Shown: positions 20,764 through 32,983, counted from the stretch's first letter. The stretch: DNA of 64,000 bases from Bimuria novae-zelandiae CBS 107.79 (GCA_010015655.1 ML976788.1:64862-128861); one strand, 5' to 3'. A program made the numbers and translations. The notes: a model not told the origin generated them from the sequence alone.

Positions 20764-22444
20764 CTCTCAGAGACCAATTTAAAGTGCATCTTATTAACCA
20801 CTACGCTTCGCCCTCTTAGCAAAGTTGCATCAATTATGTCTACACCCGCCTTCTGCGACGTCATTTCCGTTACACCAACACTTATTCGACCCTAACCAGC
20901 CTTCCACGACATGCTTCTATTATAATCGACCGCCTTAAACATGTGATAGTCTATGTACTCGTAGTCTCCGTTGGTGGTTCTTTCAGCCTAATGCCTTATC
21001 AGGTAGGGCTTACATTTGCGCCGGAAGTTCATCTTACCTCAGGCATAAGTGGCAAGAGTAAATTCAAGAGTCGTTCATCGTCTTCAATCTGTGCTAATAT
21101 AGCCCTAGTAGCAGTATCAATCAAAGCTATCCCGCAGTCAGCCCTTTTGTCACAGTATAGAGAATATTCTAAGAGGCGGAAAGCCGCCTCTTTCTGCAAT
21201 AAAGGTGCACATACAGATGCAACAACAACCGTTTCTCGTGGCTATAAGGGCGTCGCAGGATCAAGGTTAGCTTATGGTAGGCTTGAGCTTTTGTATCGCT
21301 GAGGGGAAATGATTAGGTTGTAAAAGCTATTAATAAGAAGGAGAAGCGTAACGGCGCATTATTATATACACGTTGTCTTAGTCTGGTGCCCAACAGAATT
21401 AAGAAGATTTTGGGCGGTAATGATGCCCCGCCTTTCCGTAGGCCCCGCATCACGTGAGCGAAATTGTTGACTATTCTCAATAATTAGTCGCTACGTTATG
21501 GCCTTCCGCTTTGTTTCCCCTGCGCTTCGTTTCCCCTACGCTTCGTTTCCCCTGCGCTTCGTTTCCCCTGCGCTTCGTTTCCCCTGCGCTTCGTTTCTTG
21601 AAACCTCCCTGTCTTGAGCCGCACCATAGTTTCGAGATGTAAAGAGAAGTATATGACAAAGGGTCATTTGTAGTAGAAGTGCATCGCACTTAAGAATGCT
21701 AGATCTACCATGCGCCTTATACACGTATTTAACCATACATAATTAAGCTGCCTTTAACGACCTGCGCTTAAGTCCTGCGGAGTGGAAGAAGCGTAAGAAG
21801 GAATTTGACAATGCAGAAGAGCTCGACGCATTCGCGGCATAAAGCTCCATAAGCATCTTATCTCTAAGAGTAAGCGCTCCTCATTCAACTTCTTCCACCG
21901 TGTGCGCGTACGAGCAACATAGTCTTCTTTGGACGCTTTATCTTTATTACTTAACCCGTCGTTAACGTTACTAGCATCGTCGCTGGGGGGTCTGCGGTTA
22001 CTAATAAGGTAGACGCCCTCTTGCTCTACGTTCTCAAGCGTGGAAGATGTGGCTGCTCTTTTTGCAGACTGCTTAAAGGGAGAAGGTTATCTCGGGCGTT
22101 ATTATAAAGTTCTAGAACGAGATGTTAAAAACGCGCGTAACTCCAGCCTCAATGCCAAAGACGCCAAGCTTTCTTGCTAAGCTCTATATGCACGTCCCTA
22201 CTGTGGCCTAGGCAACGACACCCAGCTATTACAACAACAGCTATACTTCCTCCATTTATCGCTTCACTATTTAATCCTTTGTATCTCTTCCATGCCCCTC
22301 CCTCCCCGTGTCGTCTCCACATGGCTAGGCGACGTCGCTGCTGCCTCTAGGCCTAAAACGTCCTGCCGTTAAAAACGCTCTCAGGTCCAAAAACCACAAT
22401 CGCAGCGTCGCAAGCGTCGCGCACTAGACAAAACCACCGCAAAC
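20764..22444. other. Accessory spacer with gene debris
   Basis: A 120-codon ORF at 20943-21302 (plus) has no recognisable motif. On the minus strand about 21840-22010 encodes DGLSNKDKASKEDY followed by ARTRTRWKKLNEERLL, which resembles the start of a fungal Myb/SANT-type helix but ends in stops. A minisatellite lies at 21506-21598. Nothing else is supported. Confidence 0.35.
21506..21598 (+). repeat. 16-bp minisatellite
   Basis: The unit CTTCGTTTCCCCTGCG is repeated about five to six times in a row with one variant copy (CCTACG). On the minus strand it encodes a Gly-Asn-Glu-Ala/Lys-Arg-Arg repeat, but there is no sign that it is translated. Confidence 0.85.
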
Positions 22445-23860
22445 ATGCCTCGTCTCCAGCCAAGCCCTCCCAATAGCCCTAATCCGTTAAGTAGCGACTT
22501 GCGAGCATCAATACAGCCAAGCGAACAGTCAGGCCAAGCAAGTAGCAGGGAAGCGAGTGTCGGATCACAATCAAATCTAGAGAAAGTAAAGAGACCGCGC
22601 GGCAGACCACGTAAACCAAGACAGCAAGAATCTAAAGCTGTTACTAGTTATGCATCAATCAAGGCTACAGGAAATCTTGTCTTGTCACCAAGCACGTCGC
22701 AATACTCCGGCTCACGATATGGGGAAGAGCTAGCATCAATAGGGCTTAGGATCAGTAAACCCGCAAATTCCAATACCACGGCGTCATCATCTCGGAGGGG
22801 TAAGAGTCAAAACCCCAGCCCAGTCAAGAGCTTGGATAATATGCACATATTCGACAAGCCCATATTAGTGGGATTCGTTAACGGGGAGCGCCCAATACCA
22901 GAAGTGCTACAGCCTTATTAGGATGCGTTAGAAAATATTTGCGCTAATATTGGTATCATCCCGCAATCTATTCAGGTTCGTTATCTTCAAGACAAGGCGA
23001 TAATTACACTAACTATGTGTAGGCTCAATTTAAAGCAGAGGAGCGACTGCATCCTTTTATATTATCTATGGCCCCAGTGCCTACATCGCGCGAAAGCATT
23101 CAACTCGAGAGCCATGACTTTAAGGACATATGCGAGGTGCGGGACACGACGATAAAATACTAGGCTAGAATCCACGAATCCAGTTAGAACTCGAAGATCC
23201 ACCAGAAGATTCTTAACCGCGCCTTGAAGCCCTACCAAGACCGATATGAATCTCACAATGTGTACGTTGTAGATGGCCATTTTCTACTTAAACATACTTA
23301 TTATCCACAGAACTACTACAAAGCCTATTAAAGCATTCGCCCCCGCTTTTAAGGACGATCCCAAGGACCCAAAGGTCGTTGATTTCGCCATTACCCACAT
23401 ACCCTCATCCACACTTAGAGGGAGTATCCAATCCCTCCTTCGCAACGTATCCGACGACGAACAGCGGACAATTAATCAGACCCACTACCTCTGCTACTAG
23501 CCAGCTCTCCTGTCCATGGAGACTAAGAAGGGCTACAACGACGAACTTAATGCCAATTTTAAGCTTACAATGTGGACAACAGCATGGCAGGTGGGGATCT
23601 CTCGGTTTACAGGGCAAGGCACAGCGTGTACGCCACTGCCAGGTATTATTATATATAGTCACGTATGGGAACTGCAGTGGGCAGTGGATACCGTGGACAC
23701 GATGTATTTTATTAAGCATCCAGAGCCTATTGGCAATACTGCGACGGTAGCTAGGTGTTATCGATTATTGGCGGCGATACGGTACTTAGTTTCAGTGTAG
23801 TCAGAGGAGGTTTTCCTGCCCTGGTTCATTAAGACAGTGGTTAGAGGAGAGAGTAATTAA
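22445..23860 (+). pseudogene. PD-(D/E)XK nuclease-like protein gene, broken
   Basis: The N-terminal ORF (22445-22921) is Ser/Pro-rich with an AT-hook-like KRPRGRPRKPRQ at about codon 56, then LVGFVNGERPIPEVLQPY. After a TAG the C-terminal domain appears in changing frames: HDFKDICEVRDTTIKYWARI-like helix (about 23110-23170), KDPKVVDFAITHIPSSTLRG (about 23365), SMETKKGYNDELNANFKLTM (about 23515) and TPLPGIIIYSHVWELQWAVD, VARCYRLLAAIRYL. The VVDFAITH Asp and the METKK Glu-x-Lys fit the PD-(D/E)XK core of a fungal family (PDDEXK_12 type) found in many copies near transposons. At least two frame changes and several stops (before ALLSMETK and after YLVSV) make it a pseudogene unless introns explain some of them. 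Confidence 0.6.
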
Positions 23861-24959
23861 TCTGGATATTTTATCCTCTAGAATACGGGGCTACTAAAAT
23901 ATAGGCGCCCTTAACAGTGCCGCCCAGTCGCCGCCTCAACTTCCTAAGACGTATCTTAACCTTATCTAGTAACGGCGGCGGCATGGTAGTTAATAAGAGC
24001 AAGATTAGTGGTCGTGCAGTTCGCAGCTGCGTAAGATAGGGAGTAGACTTATAGATCGCTTTGCGCTAGCTGGTGCAATCAGAATCGTACGGTTAGAAAC
24101 GGCAATGCTGCTTAATCGCGATGTACTTTGCATAGAAAGGTCATCATTATTCTAGAGTCGTCTTTTGCCTGGAATGGTGAAGTTAGGAGAGATGCCGTGT
24201 TATTAAGCATAGGGGCCGACGCATTTAACCATGCTGCGTCATAGAGGCATTTCCCCAGCAACTCTTGGCGAAGTTCCGCTTACCCCGCGCGCTAACCGCG
24301 CCAGACCGCTGTCAACTATACCCAAACATCCCCAAGCCTACACGGTGGAAGATCAACGTACGCAGCGTGTTGTTCTAATCCAAGCGTCGTGTACTCTTGC
24401 TTTGTCGAGCACTCTACAATGACGCTCAAGATAATCTTCCTCCAGGCAGCCTGCAAAGAGAGCAGCTCCTTCTCCCACCCCACAAACAAAGAGCATTAAA
24501 GCAGCAGGAGCGCAACCTATTCGTCAAACCTAAAAAGCATGTACAAGGTCAATATTAAATAGAAGGTAACTGCGGCGGGCTGCGGTGATGTTCTACATAC
24601 TTTTAGTGTTCACCTTCACCTTCACCTTCACCTTTGCCTCCATCCTCACCACCACCCCACACCTTGTGTACCGCGCCATGTAGTCCACGAACCAGTTCTT
24701 TCCACCCACCACACTCTTTTACAACCTAAAACGACGCAGCTCTTGTTTTATACCTCCTACCTGCCTACCTCCACGAACAGCAGCTACAAGCACGAGCAAT
24801 AGTCAAATAGACCAGCAAACCCGCATAGGCGGGCGTCGACCTCTTCAATCTATTCAACGTCAACCCGCATACGACTGACCTGACCTGGGAGCTCGTCCAG
24901 ACCAAGTCGCTTAGACTTATCAAAAAGCTTTCGTCAGGCGGCCCGTGTGCAACGCCGCC
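23861..24959. other. Spacer with microsatellite
   Basis: No gene recognised. A short (TTCACC)n tract lies at 24609-24633, and C/A-rich sequence follows to about 24720. Confidence 0.4.
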
Positions 24960-25956
24960 GCCAGGTATGTCCGCAATATTAATATGCAAGTTCAAAAGCA
25001 ATCTCTTCGACATCCTATATCTGTTCAAGACGACGGACGGCACGCATCAGAGGGAAGACGCGACAACAAAGTCAAGGAAGGAACTTAATAACAAGCTCAA
25101 GAAGATCAACAACGCAAAGCTAGTCGGATATCATCGCACGTGGGACGCGATAAACGGGAAGCCAGACAACTAGCTAGGTACAGCAGGTATTTAGGGTGGT
25201 ACCACCGCTCAAGCAGGCGGCAGTACTGTGGCGGCAGCTATTCAAGCAGCGCAGGATTCTGCTTATGCAGCTCAAGGTGTAAGCGTAATCAACAAGGGCT
25301 CAGACAAACAATGCTGACTTTATCCAAGGCTGTTGAAACAAGAACCCCAGGCGCCTACCATGCTATCGTTGAGGAGCACCCAGATGGAGCCGAAGAGCGT
25401 CCTATACTCATCGAGGAAGATGGTACGCAAGGTGACCCAATCACCCTTGGCGGAGACGAGGCTCCAGTCGATAACACCAGGGCTCTTGTACGGATGCCGC
25501 TACACCAGCGCAATCAATTTATGCAGCTGGCACCATGGGAGGCGTCACCTGTCAACTTCCGATACGTGATTGCTCCCAGTCGATTGCGCGAGATGGCCAA
25601 GAGGCATACGGGCGGCAGCCGGTACGCTATAGTCATTGGGGGTGGTGAGGCGACCCACGTGGGATGTGGAGGACACATATCCAGAATACATCTGCATTGC
25701 TTCGCTCGAAGGCGGCAAAGCCCTGACCATCCGCGTCAAGACGTACAGCGTCGAGGGTCAGACGTTAGAGAAATGGCCAGGCGGTGGTCAAAGCTACATG
25801 ACGCTCGAACGCATCGTAGAGCGAGGCTACCTGTTCCCCCCCTTTTGCAACCAGTTCAATAAAGATCGGCTACGAGCCTACTTACAGAAGATGGCGGAGA
25901 TTAACGGCATGCCAAGAGTTCAAGAGATGGTGTTAACAATCCAAAGTGGCAATTAA
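24960..25956 (+). pseudogene. Unknown gene fragments, several frames
   Basis: Three overlapping ORFs in different frames show codon-like composition: 24967-25173 (a Lys-rich segment KSRKELNNKLKKINNAKLVG), 25209-25310 (an Ala/Gly/Gln-rich segment TAQAGGSTVAAAIQAAQDSA), 25320-25650 (acidic EEHPDGAEERPILIEEDGTQ, then RNQFMQLAPWEASPVNFRYV) and 25636-25956 (EDTYPEYICIASLEGGKALT, then GYLFPPFCNQFNKDRLRAYL). They read like consecutive parts of one protein. I cannot name the family. Introns or frameshifts at about 25170, 25315 and 25640 would be needed to join them. Base composition is higher in GC than the flanks. Confidence 0.3.
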
Positions 25957-26854
25957 GCAGTAAAAGATAACAGACACGTACCTGGCGTGTGCTTAACTTC
26001 AGCTCAAGATAAGGCAGCCAGTACGTTCGGGAATGTTAGGCAGGTGCAGGGAGCGGTTTTCGAAAAAGGATAAATGGGGCTCAGCTTCCAATGGCAGTTT
26101 GGTTCCTTTGATCTTGACACTGCTAGTGGTCTCTGTACCTGCATACCGACGAGGTGGCGAAAGCCGTCATTGACATCGGCGGGAGTGGAATACGTAGGCA
26201 TAATAGGTAATTAATAAGGAAAGCTATGCATTTCGTCAGTCAAAGCACTCTCTCCTCTAAGGGTTGCAATAAATTGCGCGGAAGAATTAACTTACTAAAT
26301 AAGGTAGTTGAATTGTCAAATGTCTGAGTAAAGACGTGGATTGCAGAGAAGCGACAGGTAAGACAGGATGCTTTTATACCTTTACCAGCGCGAAGGCAAC
26401 TACACAAGCGTCCGCTATATTGCCACATACGCACACCGCCTTAGGCTGTTCGTCTTAGTATCGTTTGCACCAAGAGACTAGCAGTAATGCCCGTTTGACA
26501 TTTCGATGCACACCATTCACAGCCCGTGTGAATAGGGCCATCAACTTTCCCGATGCAATTAATGTATGCGCCTATTAGACCATAATAATACAGCCAGCAA
26601 CGGAGAAATTTGCGTGGAGCGACAGAGGGCCGTTGTCACGGTGTTGCACATGGTGCATGCTGTCTCTGAGTGTGACCCACATTATCTTCGCCAACTTGAT
26701 CGTTCGCATCTCTTGTCCTCCCCGAAGAGTATCACGAGTAACGTTACCGCTGATACGGTCGTGCTTTGCTGACACTTCAAATTGGACTCAAAAATGATGC
26801 AATTTACGCGTGGAGAACGAAAGTGGCAACACTCTGCTGTAATTACCAGAAAGC
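25957..26854. other. Intergenic, no gene recognised
   Basis: About 900 bases with only short ORFs on both strands. The stretch probably includes the 3' flank of the chromodomain gene. Confidence 0.4.
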
Positions 26855-28788
26855 TCAGATTGCTGCTCGGTCCAGCCTGACACCCCTACGTCCCCCATGC
26901 ACAATCTTTCCGGGCTTATCATCGTCTGAAAAATCATCTGCATCCCTGTCTTCTTCGTAACACCGTTCCCAGTGACTAAGCCTTCTTGGAGGACCTGGCT
27001 TGGTAGGATTAGCCTCGTGGAACTCACGGAGCTTGCGTGGGCTATTTTTAAAGTTAGATGCCCTGTACCATTTCGGATCAGCCTCATACCCAACCCATTG
27101 GGCCTGATACTTCAAATTTCCTCGACTGAGACGAATTGCCAGAATCCGCTCTACCTCGTATTCGGTATCGTCACCTGTGCTCTGCAACTCCTTGGAGTTG
27201 ACATGGGAGTTGTTCTCATCGTTTTCTGCGCTGTAGCTGCTACTTTCGGCGCCAGTGTCTTCACTACGCTGCACCCCAGCATACGCGCGTGCCAGTACTT
27301 TCGAAGCAGATTGAGGGAGACAGTGGGAAAGGTATTGAGTTCGCTGTTTTGGAGCGTGCGCGCCCTCTGCAGGTCTCTGCTTCGATTTTTTGCTCGATGT
27401 GCGATTGTGCCGCTTGCAGCCTATAGCACTGACCGAAGCATCGCGTTTCCGTTTTTGAACCAGCCGCTGGCTGCTCATCCTCCAATCGCGACTGCCATCA
27501 CCATTGTCATCGTTGTGACAGTGGTTATCACCTCCAATGCTTACACCTCTGAGCGGTGAATATTCGCCTTGCTACTGTTAGGCACGGCAAACGTATTTCC
27601 GGATCGTGGGCGCTCACCTTGATCACTCGCTGGCTCAGATCTCTGCGAATGCTGTGGTTCGACTATCGAATCCTGGATGGCATGAGTACTTGCCTTTTGG
27701 AGTGACTGGTCGCTAGAGGAGATGCCGGTATCCGCCATGAACAGTGGATTGCCATGAGGCACAGTATCCCCCGCCTGGATATTGCCACTTGAAGGCGAGA
27801 GTGTCGGGCTTTCAGTGGCTGCGGGCCGTGCAGAACAGCGATCATCTTGCAGAACGCTACTGCTCCTTGAAGGTGAAGGGGAGCGCAAATGCCCCTCGTC
27901 AAGATCGTCATCATCACTACTCTCGTCGCCTATAACATTGTCCATTTTAGTTCCGTTACGTCTCCGCGTTATGCTAGAGCCATTCTTACCTAGATCTGTC
28001 AAGTCAATGACTTTGCTTCTATTCAACATCTGTGCAAGATCGCCCGTCGTATTCTGTGCGCTCCGGTCTGCCCTTTGCGCGGGACACTCGCCCTCCTCAC
28101 CACCGTCGGCCATCGGATGCACCTGATGATCGTCAATGCTGGACACGATGTCTGTGGAATGTTAGACATAGCACAGATAAGTACACCAATTCGAGCGGTC
28201 ACTTGCCTTGGCTACCACGACTAGCAGTATCATCTTGATTCAGGTTCTTAAGCGTCCCAAATGGGGTTTTCTCAGCATATCCATTTTTTTCGTAGCTGAC
28301 GCTTCTCTCTCGGTGAGGGAGGGACCAATCATCATCGCGTTCGGCGGCACCACTCCGGTCATACCCATCAGCGCGGTCGCCATCGTCGCTTTTTTCATTA
28401 TCAGATGCACCATCTATACGCGAGTTGGCTATCGGGTGAGATCGATTCAGCCAACTGCCAAAATCATTGCTTTCTCTTCCGCTGCCGCTGATCTCGTGGT
28501 CGGCTTCATTGTCGGCTACATCTGTATTAGCCGTCATATAATCCCGGAAGACATACCAACATTACATCAGCTATAAGGATGCCTACCTGAGCACGTTAAA
28601 TCAACGACTGCAACACCATGCGTCGCATGTGCAAGTTCCTCTCCGTCCCCCCTTGCAATGTTCGAATCAGGCTTAATACCCAGAGTATCATCAAAATTAG
28701 GGTACTTACTCGTTATCACCAGAAAGGGCTTTCTTCTTCGTTGGAAGTCTTCGAGGGGTCTGCTCTGGAGGCCCACCGTAAGGTACAA
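26855..28788 (-). CDS. Chromodomain protein, at least four exons, 5' end unresolved
   Basis: Frame continuity and splice motifs give exons 28788-28587, 28521-28207, 28151-27545 and 27491-26855. Introns are 65, 55 and 53 bp. The second intron would be GC-AG (AG|GCAAGT...CACAG). Most of the protein is hydrophilic and Ser/Asp-rich (for example GDESSDDDDLDEGH), likely disordered. The C-terminus has a chromodomain: EYEVERILAIRLSRGNLKYQ, AQWVGYEADPKWYRASNFKN, then REFHEANPTKPGPPRRL. Aromatic-cage positions are partly kept (Tyr, Trp, Tyr). This type is close to the chromodomains on retrotransposon integrases and on free-standing fungal proteins. No ATG is in frame in the first exon, so an upstream exon is missing. 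No in-frame stop is needed, in contrast with its neighbours. It probably binds modified histones, but this is only family inference. Confidence 0.6.
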
Positions 28789-30362
28789 ATTAAAGCGGCT
28801 GCTAGACAGGAAAAGTACTGAGAAGTGGTATCATCGTGGCGTTAGTGTTCAGGAGTCCTATGGATTCTAGGGAGGCGGGAAATGCAGACGTTTAAGTAGG
28901 CCACGAGAACGCTTAAGGAGCTTTCCGCGCCCAAGCTTACACAGTCGCCAAATAATAGTAGTAGTTCAGCCTTCGCATTAAGCGCCTTCGCTATTAGACA
29001 GAACCGTTAATCCATATCCCACCAATAATCGCCCTAAAACTAAGGAATAGTCGCCCCAGCTTCCTAGAAGAGATGCCATAGGAAGCGGATCCATCTCCTT
29101 TTCGTCAGAGGCTGCCCGACAATCGTACGAGCCTGTAGACGACAATTCCGGCTAATCCAGTGTTCACACGCTAATTAGGGTGCTCCCAGCAGAGGCTCTC
29201 CACTCGTCGGCACCTCCGAGACCCAGACTCAGGCTCATATCCTCATCCAGGCATCCAACTTACGCTCCTGGCAGGGGTGGACCGAATCATAGAGGCAGAT
29301 TGACGCCTGAGCAGGCTCCTAAGGCCGCTCTAGCCGTTCCCTCCACTTACTATAACGCTGGAATGCAACCTGCCGTCATGCATGCGGTCAAGCAGACCTA
29401 GACTCCACCAATCGGTGTCGAGCGCACACTGGGCGAGTACGTGCCAGTACCGTCCTGCCTAGCTGTACTGCGGGTCGTCGCCTGGCCGAGTCTGCCTCAT
29501 CTGACTCTCTCTGAAACTGACTTTGCAGCAGTGGCAGTCCAGGCCAATCATCTTCCCGAGTCTTGCAGTTCCGTGAAATTGGTGACAGCCCAGCTGAGAT
29601 TGCACAGGCCTGGCCCCTCTCGCCCAGACGCTATCAAGACGTGCAAGGCGCTTCTGTTACCGTCCTGCGTGATTAATGACGTGGCAGGTCAACGATCTCC
29701 GAGATGAGCTGGTATGCGGCATCTTCTGAAAGGAGGAACCAAAGGGATAGCTAGATTCTGTTCATCAGCGGTGCCAGAGTAGAGTGCAGATGCCATGAAC
29801 ACTGCTCATCCACAGGGAAGGCGAGGGACCCAGAGCGGCGGAAATCTAGAGTAATAGAAAGCTACTTGCGGAGCATCAAAGACAACATAATCATCGCCTC
29901 AGACACGGCACAGTGCCCTTATCGTCGGACTATCAAGGGGGCGAAAACAGGAGCCTATCCGGCCAGTGCATGGTTGCATAATTGCCAAAGGTAAAAAATG
30001 CCTCACGGGCGAGCCCGAGCGACCAATTAGGAGATAAGGGGGTGTTGGGAGTAAAGAGATAATCGAGGGAGGAGGGTAGGACGGCGAGGGAGGCGCACTT
30101 TTATGTAATAGGTCGGCGCACGGGCCAGATAAAAGCGGCGAGTTGCCAAGTGAGCCTCCATTTCCCGCTCAGGAAACCTCCATTTCCGGATGCGGTTCCA
30201 CCACCACCAATATACCTGATATTATGCAGTGGCTATTTAGCCTTTTGGTGTTGGCGTGAGCGTGCGCAGCGTTATTCTTGGCTTGCTAGCTAAGGTGGCT
30301 ATTTTAGCTAATATTACGCGTTCGTTTGCACTTAACACTAATAGTAATATTAGATAATTAGC
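28789..30362. other. Spacer with weak ORFs
   Basis: Plus-strand ORFs at 29180-29401 and 29441-29707 have no recognisable domain and may be debris of one gene. The 5' exon of the chromodomain gene may lie at its left edge, near 28850-28960. From about 29990 the sequence becomes AT-rich toward the solo LTR. Confidence 0.3.
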
Positions 30363-30810
30363 TGTTAGGATCTGAACATGTACGAGACGCGGAGGGCCAA
30401 CGGGTCCTCAGCAAGGGTAACACTCGGCGGGGCTGTTCAGCCGGGGTCACGTGACATGCCATCCCGCTAAGCAAAACCATCCCGGATGGTGTAACCATCC
30501 CGGATGGCGAGACCGTCCCGGATGGTGAAACCATCCCGGATGGCAGGAAGGCAAAGGATGGCAGGATTCACGTAGTATATAGAAAGCTTAAATATCTCTC
30601 CTGGATATTTGTGTTCAACCTGTTTATTAATCTATCGTTTAGATTTAACTTAGGCAATTGTTAATTTGATTATAACTCTTACGCCCTCTCGATACTAATA
30701 ACCCTATTAACTAGCTTAAGTAGTCAATACCCCTTTCTTGCCTAATAAGTACTCCTGCCTAAGAACCAACCCTAACTACTTACGGACTAGCTACCCGGAA
30801 GGACTTAACA
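30363..30810 (+). repeat. Solo LTR, gypsy-type ends
   Basis: 448 bp, starts TGTTAGGATC and ends GGACTTAACA, so the ends are short inverted repeats of the form TGTTA...TAACA. It is flanked by the direct repeat TTAGC at 30358-30362 and 30811-30815. A TATATAG box (about 30577) precedes CT-rich sequence, consistent with an LTR promoter. No internal region of the element is present in the window. Orientation is not certain. Confidence 0.85.
30459..30548 (+). repeat. 18-bp tandem hairpin array inside the solo LTR
   Basis: Units start at 30459, 30477, 30495, 30513 and 30531, an exact 18-bp period. Four units carry CCATCCCGGATGG or a one-base variant (CCGTCCCGGATGG), whose arms CCATCC and GGATGG can pair around a single C. 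The first unit keeps only the left arm. Linkers of 5 bases (for example TGTAA, CGAGA, TGAAA) separate the hairpins. Confidence 0.9.
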
Positions 30811-32983
30811 TTAGCGATGTGTACTACATTTCCCGCTAAAGCGTTAACTTTTAAAGGGGCTGGGCCGTGCGGGCGCTAAAATCTCCCTAGCCTCGTCAAT
30901 AGGTGGCCGAGAATCCGATAAGGGTGGCCGCGGAATCTCCACCTTTATAAATATTATTATAATAGCTTAATAATAATAAAAAAAGGTAGATTAAAGATAA
31001 AAAGCTAATATAAAAAAGTAGTATAGTAACTATTAAAGTAGCGTAATAAGTAATTAATTAGCGTATAGAGCTTAAGGCTTAAAAGGTTGCTTCAAAGGCT
31101 ATAAAAACGTATAAGGACGCCTACTTGCAGAGCCTACAAAATTAGCCCCGATAGGTCCCATCTCTTAGAGAGATAACTGTGGATCCTGCTCTACTTGCTA
31201 CACTAACGCTATTATATATTAGTCTATACAATTAAAGTCTACGCTGTTAAAAGACCGGATTAATTTCAATTCTCTACATAAAGTTACGTTAGGCTGCGAA
31301 TTTACGTTGGGCTGCGCAGGGCCAACCTCCGGTTGGCGTGTGGGGCGAGTATGAGCCTCTGAGGCCTGCGACAGCAATTCGGTGTTATCGGTGGGGGGCG
31401 AACACCGATGTGGTATACAATTACTAACGCAAACGCTACACCGCCAACACGCAGCTCCTTCGTATTAATTAATCTAACTTGTATGATCATATAGAGCTAT
31501 AGATGCTATATCAAATAGATATAATAGACAAGCCTGACGGACTGAAACGAGGATACTTATCGGATTCCTACTAGAGTTAGCGCCTGAGAGGGGGGCTGGT
31601 TTGGACTGCCCAACACGTCGGGCGGGACATATTGTACAGTCCGACAGGGATGCTACAATTTTGCAGTAGGCGTAATGTGACTAGCTAGTATTTCGAATAA
31701 AACATCGTCGCGCTTCTCGCGTGCAAGCTCGTCTGTCTCTGCATCAGCTATTAATGTGCCATATTGAGCTATGTGCTCGGCTTAGCCGTGGCATATGCTT
31801 CTCGCTAGACCCTTTTGGTCTGTGAAGCACGTGTGGGTGGGAAGAGATTACCTGGATACTGGCGGTATTTTTACGAGTTCTCTTGCTGTAACAAGCTGAG
31901 CGAATTCTGTCCTGACCCGTATCACATCGTTCTGTTCTCACTGCAGTGGCAAAGGTCAAGTTTATGAGTCTATCTCTCATTTCTTCAAAGCCATGTCCTT
32001 CAAATCTGTGAGTATCGCCTGCAAACCTTCCACATGACAAGTCAGTCATCATTCTTGCCCTCACCCGTGGAAGTCAGTAAACTGTAATCTACCTACCCCG
32101 CATTGTTACGTGTTGGAGCCTTATTGGATCTCATGCGTACGCTAGGCCCCTGGCTGATTAGGTATAGTTACATATTTCACATTAGAGCTTGCCATGCTGC
32201 ATTGGGGCCGAGTTTGGGGCAATAGTATCAACCTTGAAGTCGCAGCTGCTACATCACCTAGATTGGGAATCTAAATTACCAAAGCCCAACTAGAAGCCAG
32301 GAACGGATACCCGCACGCGTTGCATATACATATTCGTGACTGCGTCTTAAGCTCTGTCAACATCATAACCAAAGACATGCGTAACATTCGAGCGCTAAAC
32401 GTGTGGTGCTATCAGCCCCGCACTTCCCACGTAGTCCATTACCGGGTAATTTATGTATAGTGGCTGACAGAACATGCTGTAGGTAGCAACGCAGCTTGAC
32501 CTGTAAGGTGTCAAAGTGAATCAATCATCTTCGCGGCGATCCATTGATTTGCTACAAATTCATTCAGCTTCATCCATTAAGATGTGCCATTACATCGACC
32601 AATCCTTCTACTACAGCAAATGCAGAGTCTAGCCTCGTCACATTCAAGCTGTTCGGAAATAGGGTGAATATCAGAAGGCCAAAGGAAACGGGCATTATTG
32701 CCCAGATGCTTCTCCCGCCAAAGACCTGAGCGGGAATGTGATTGTAACTGGGTCCTCCAAACGGCCTGGTGAATGCCCGCAACGCCCGCAATGTCCGCCT
32801 CCAACCAGCGAGGTAAGTCGGAAGAAGACATTGGCGATGGACCTTACTAACATGCGTTATGAAAGTGATCTCCAGCGCTTTACCCAGCCTACCAACGGAA
32901 CCAGGGAAACGGCAGTCAGAAGGAAAGGAAACAAAACTGTTTGGTGGCCGAGAAGAGCGTAGAAACGGGCCATGCGTGTCTCT
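30811..32983. other. AT-rich decayed sequence and spacer
   Basis: From about 30940 to 31290 the sequence is AT-rich with many stops. Fragments such as LKGCFKGYKNV recall the Lys/Ala-rich C-terminus of a pogo-type transposase. A 12-bp inverted repeat GAATCCGATAAG (30911-30922, inverted at 31556-31567) could mark a small dead element. The rest (31600-32983) shows only short ORFs with no known motif. Confidence 0.35.

Noticed and set aside
27541..28146. Independent genes for each chromodomain exon
   Set aside because: Splice motifs and phases join the ORFs into one frame, and two of them start with non-ATG codons.
29180..29707. Two plus-strand ORFs as a gene
   Set aside because: Separated by a stop, no recognisable content and no clear intron. 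Left as spacer debris.
30459..30548. CRISPR-like repeat array
   Set aside because: Units repeat every 18 bp with only 5-base linkers and no unique spacers, inside an LTR of a eukaryote. Not CRISPR.
31744..32064. A 106-codon minus-strand gene
   Set aside because: No domain or splice partner seen, and the composition does not look coding.
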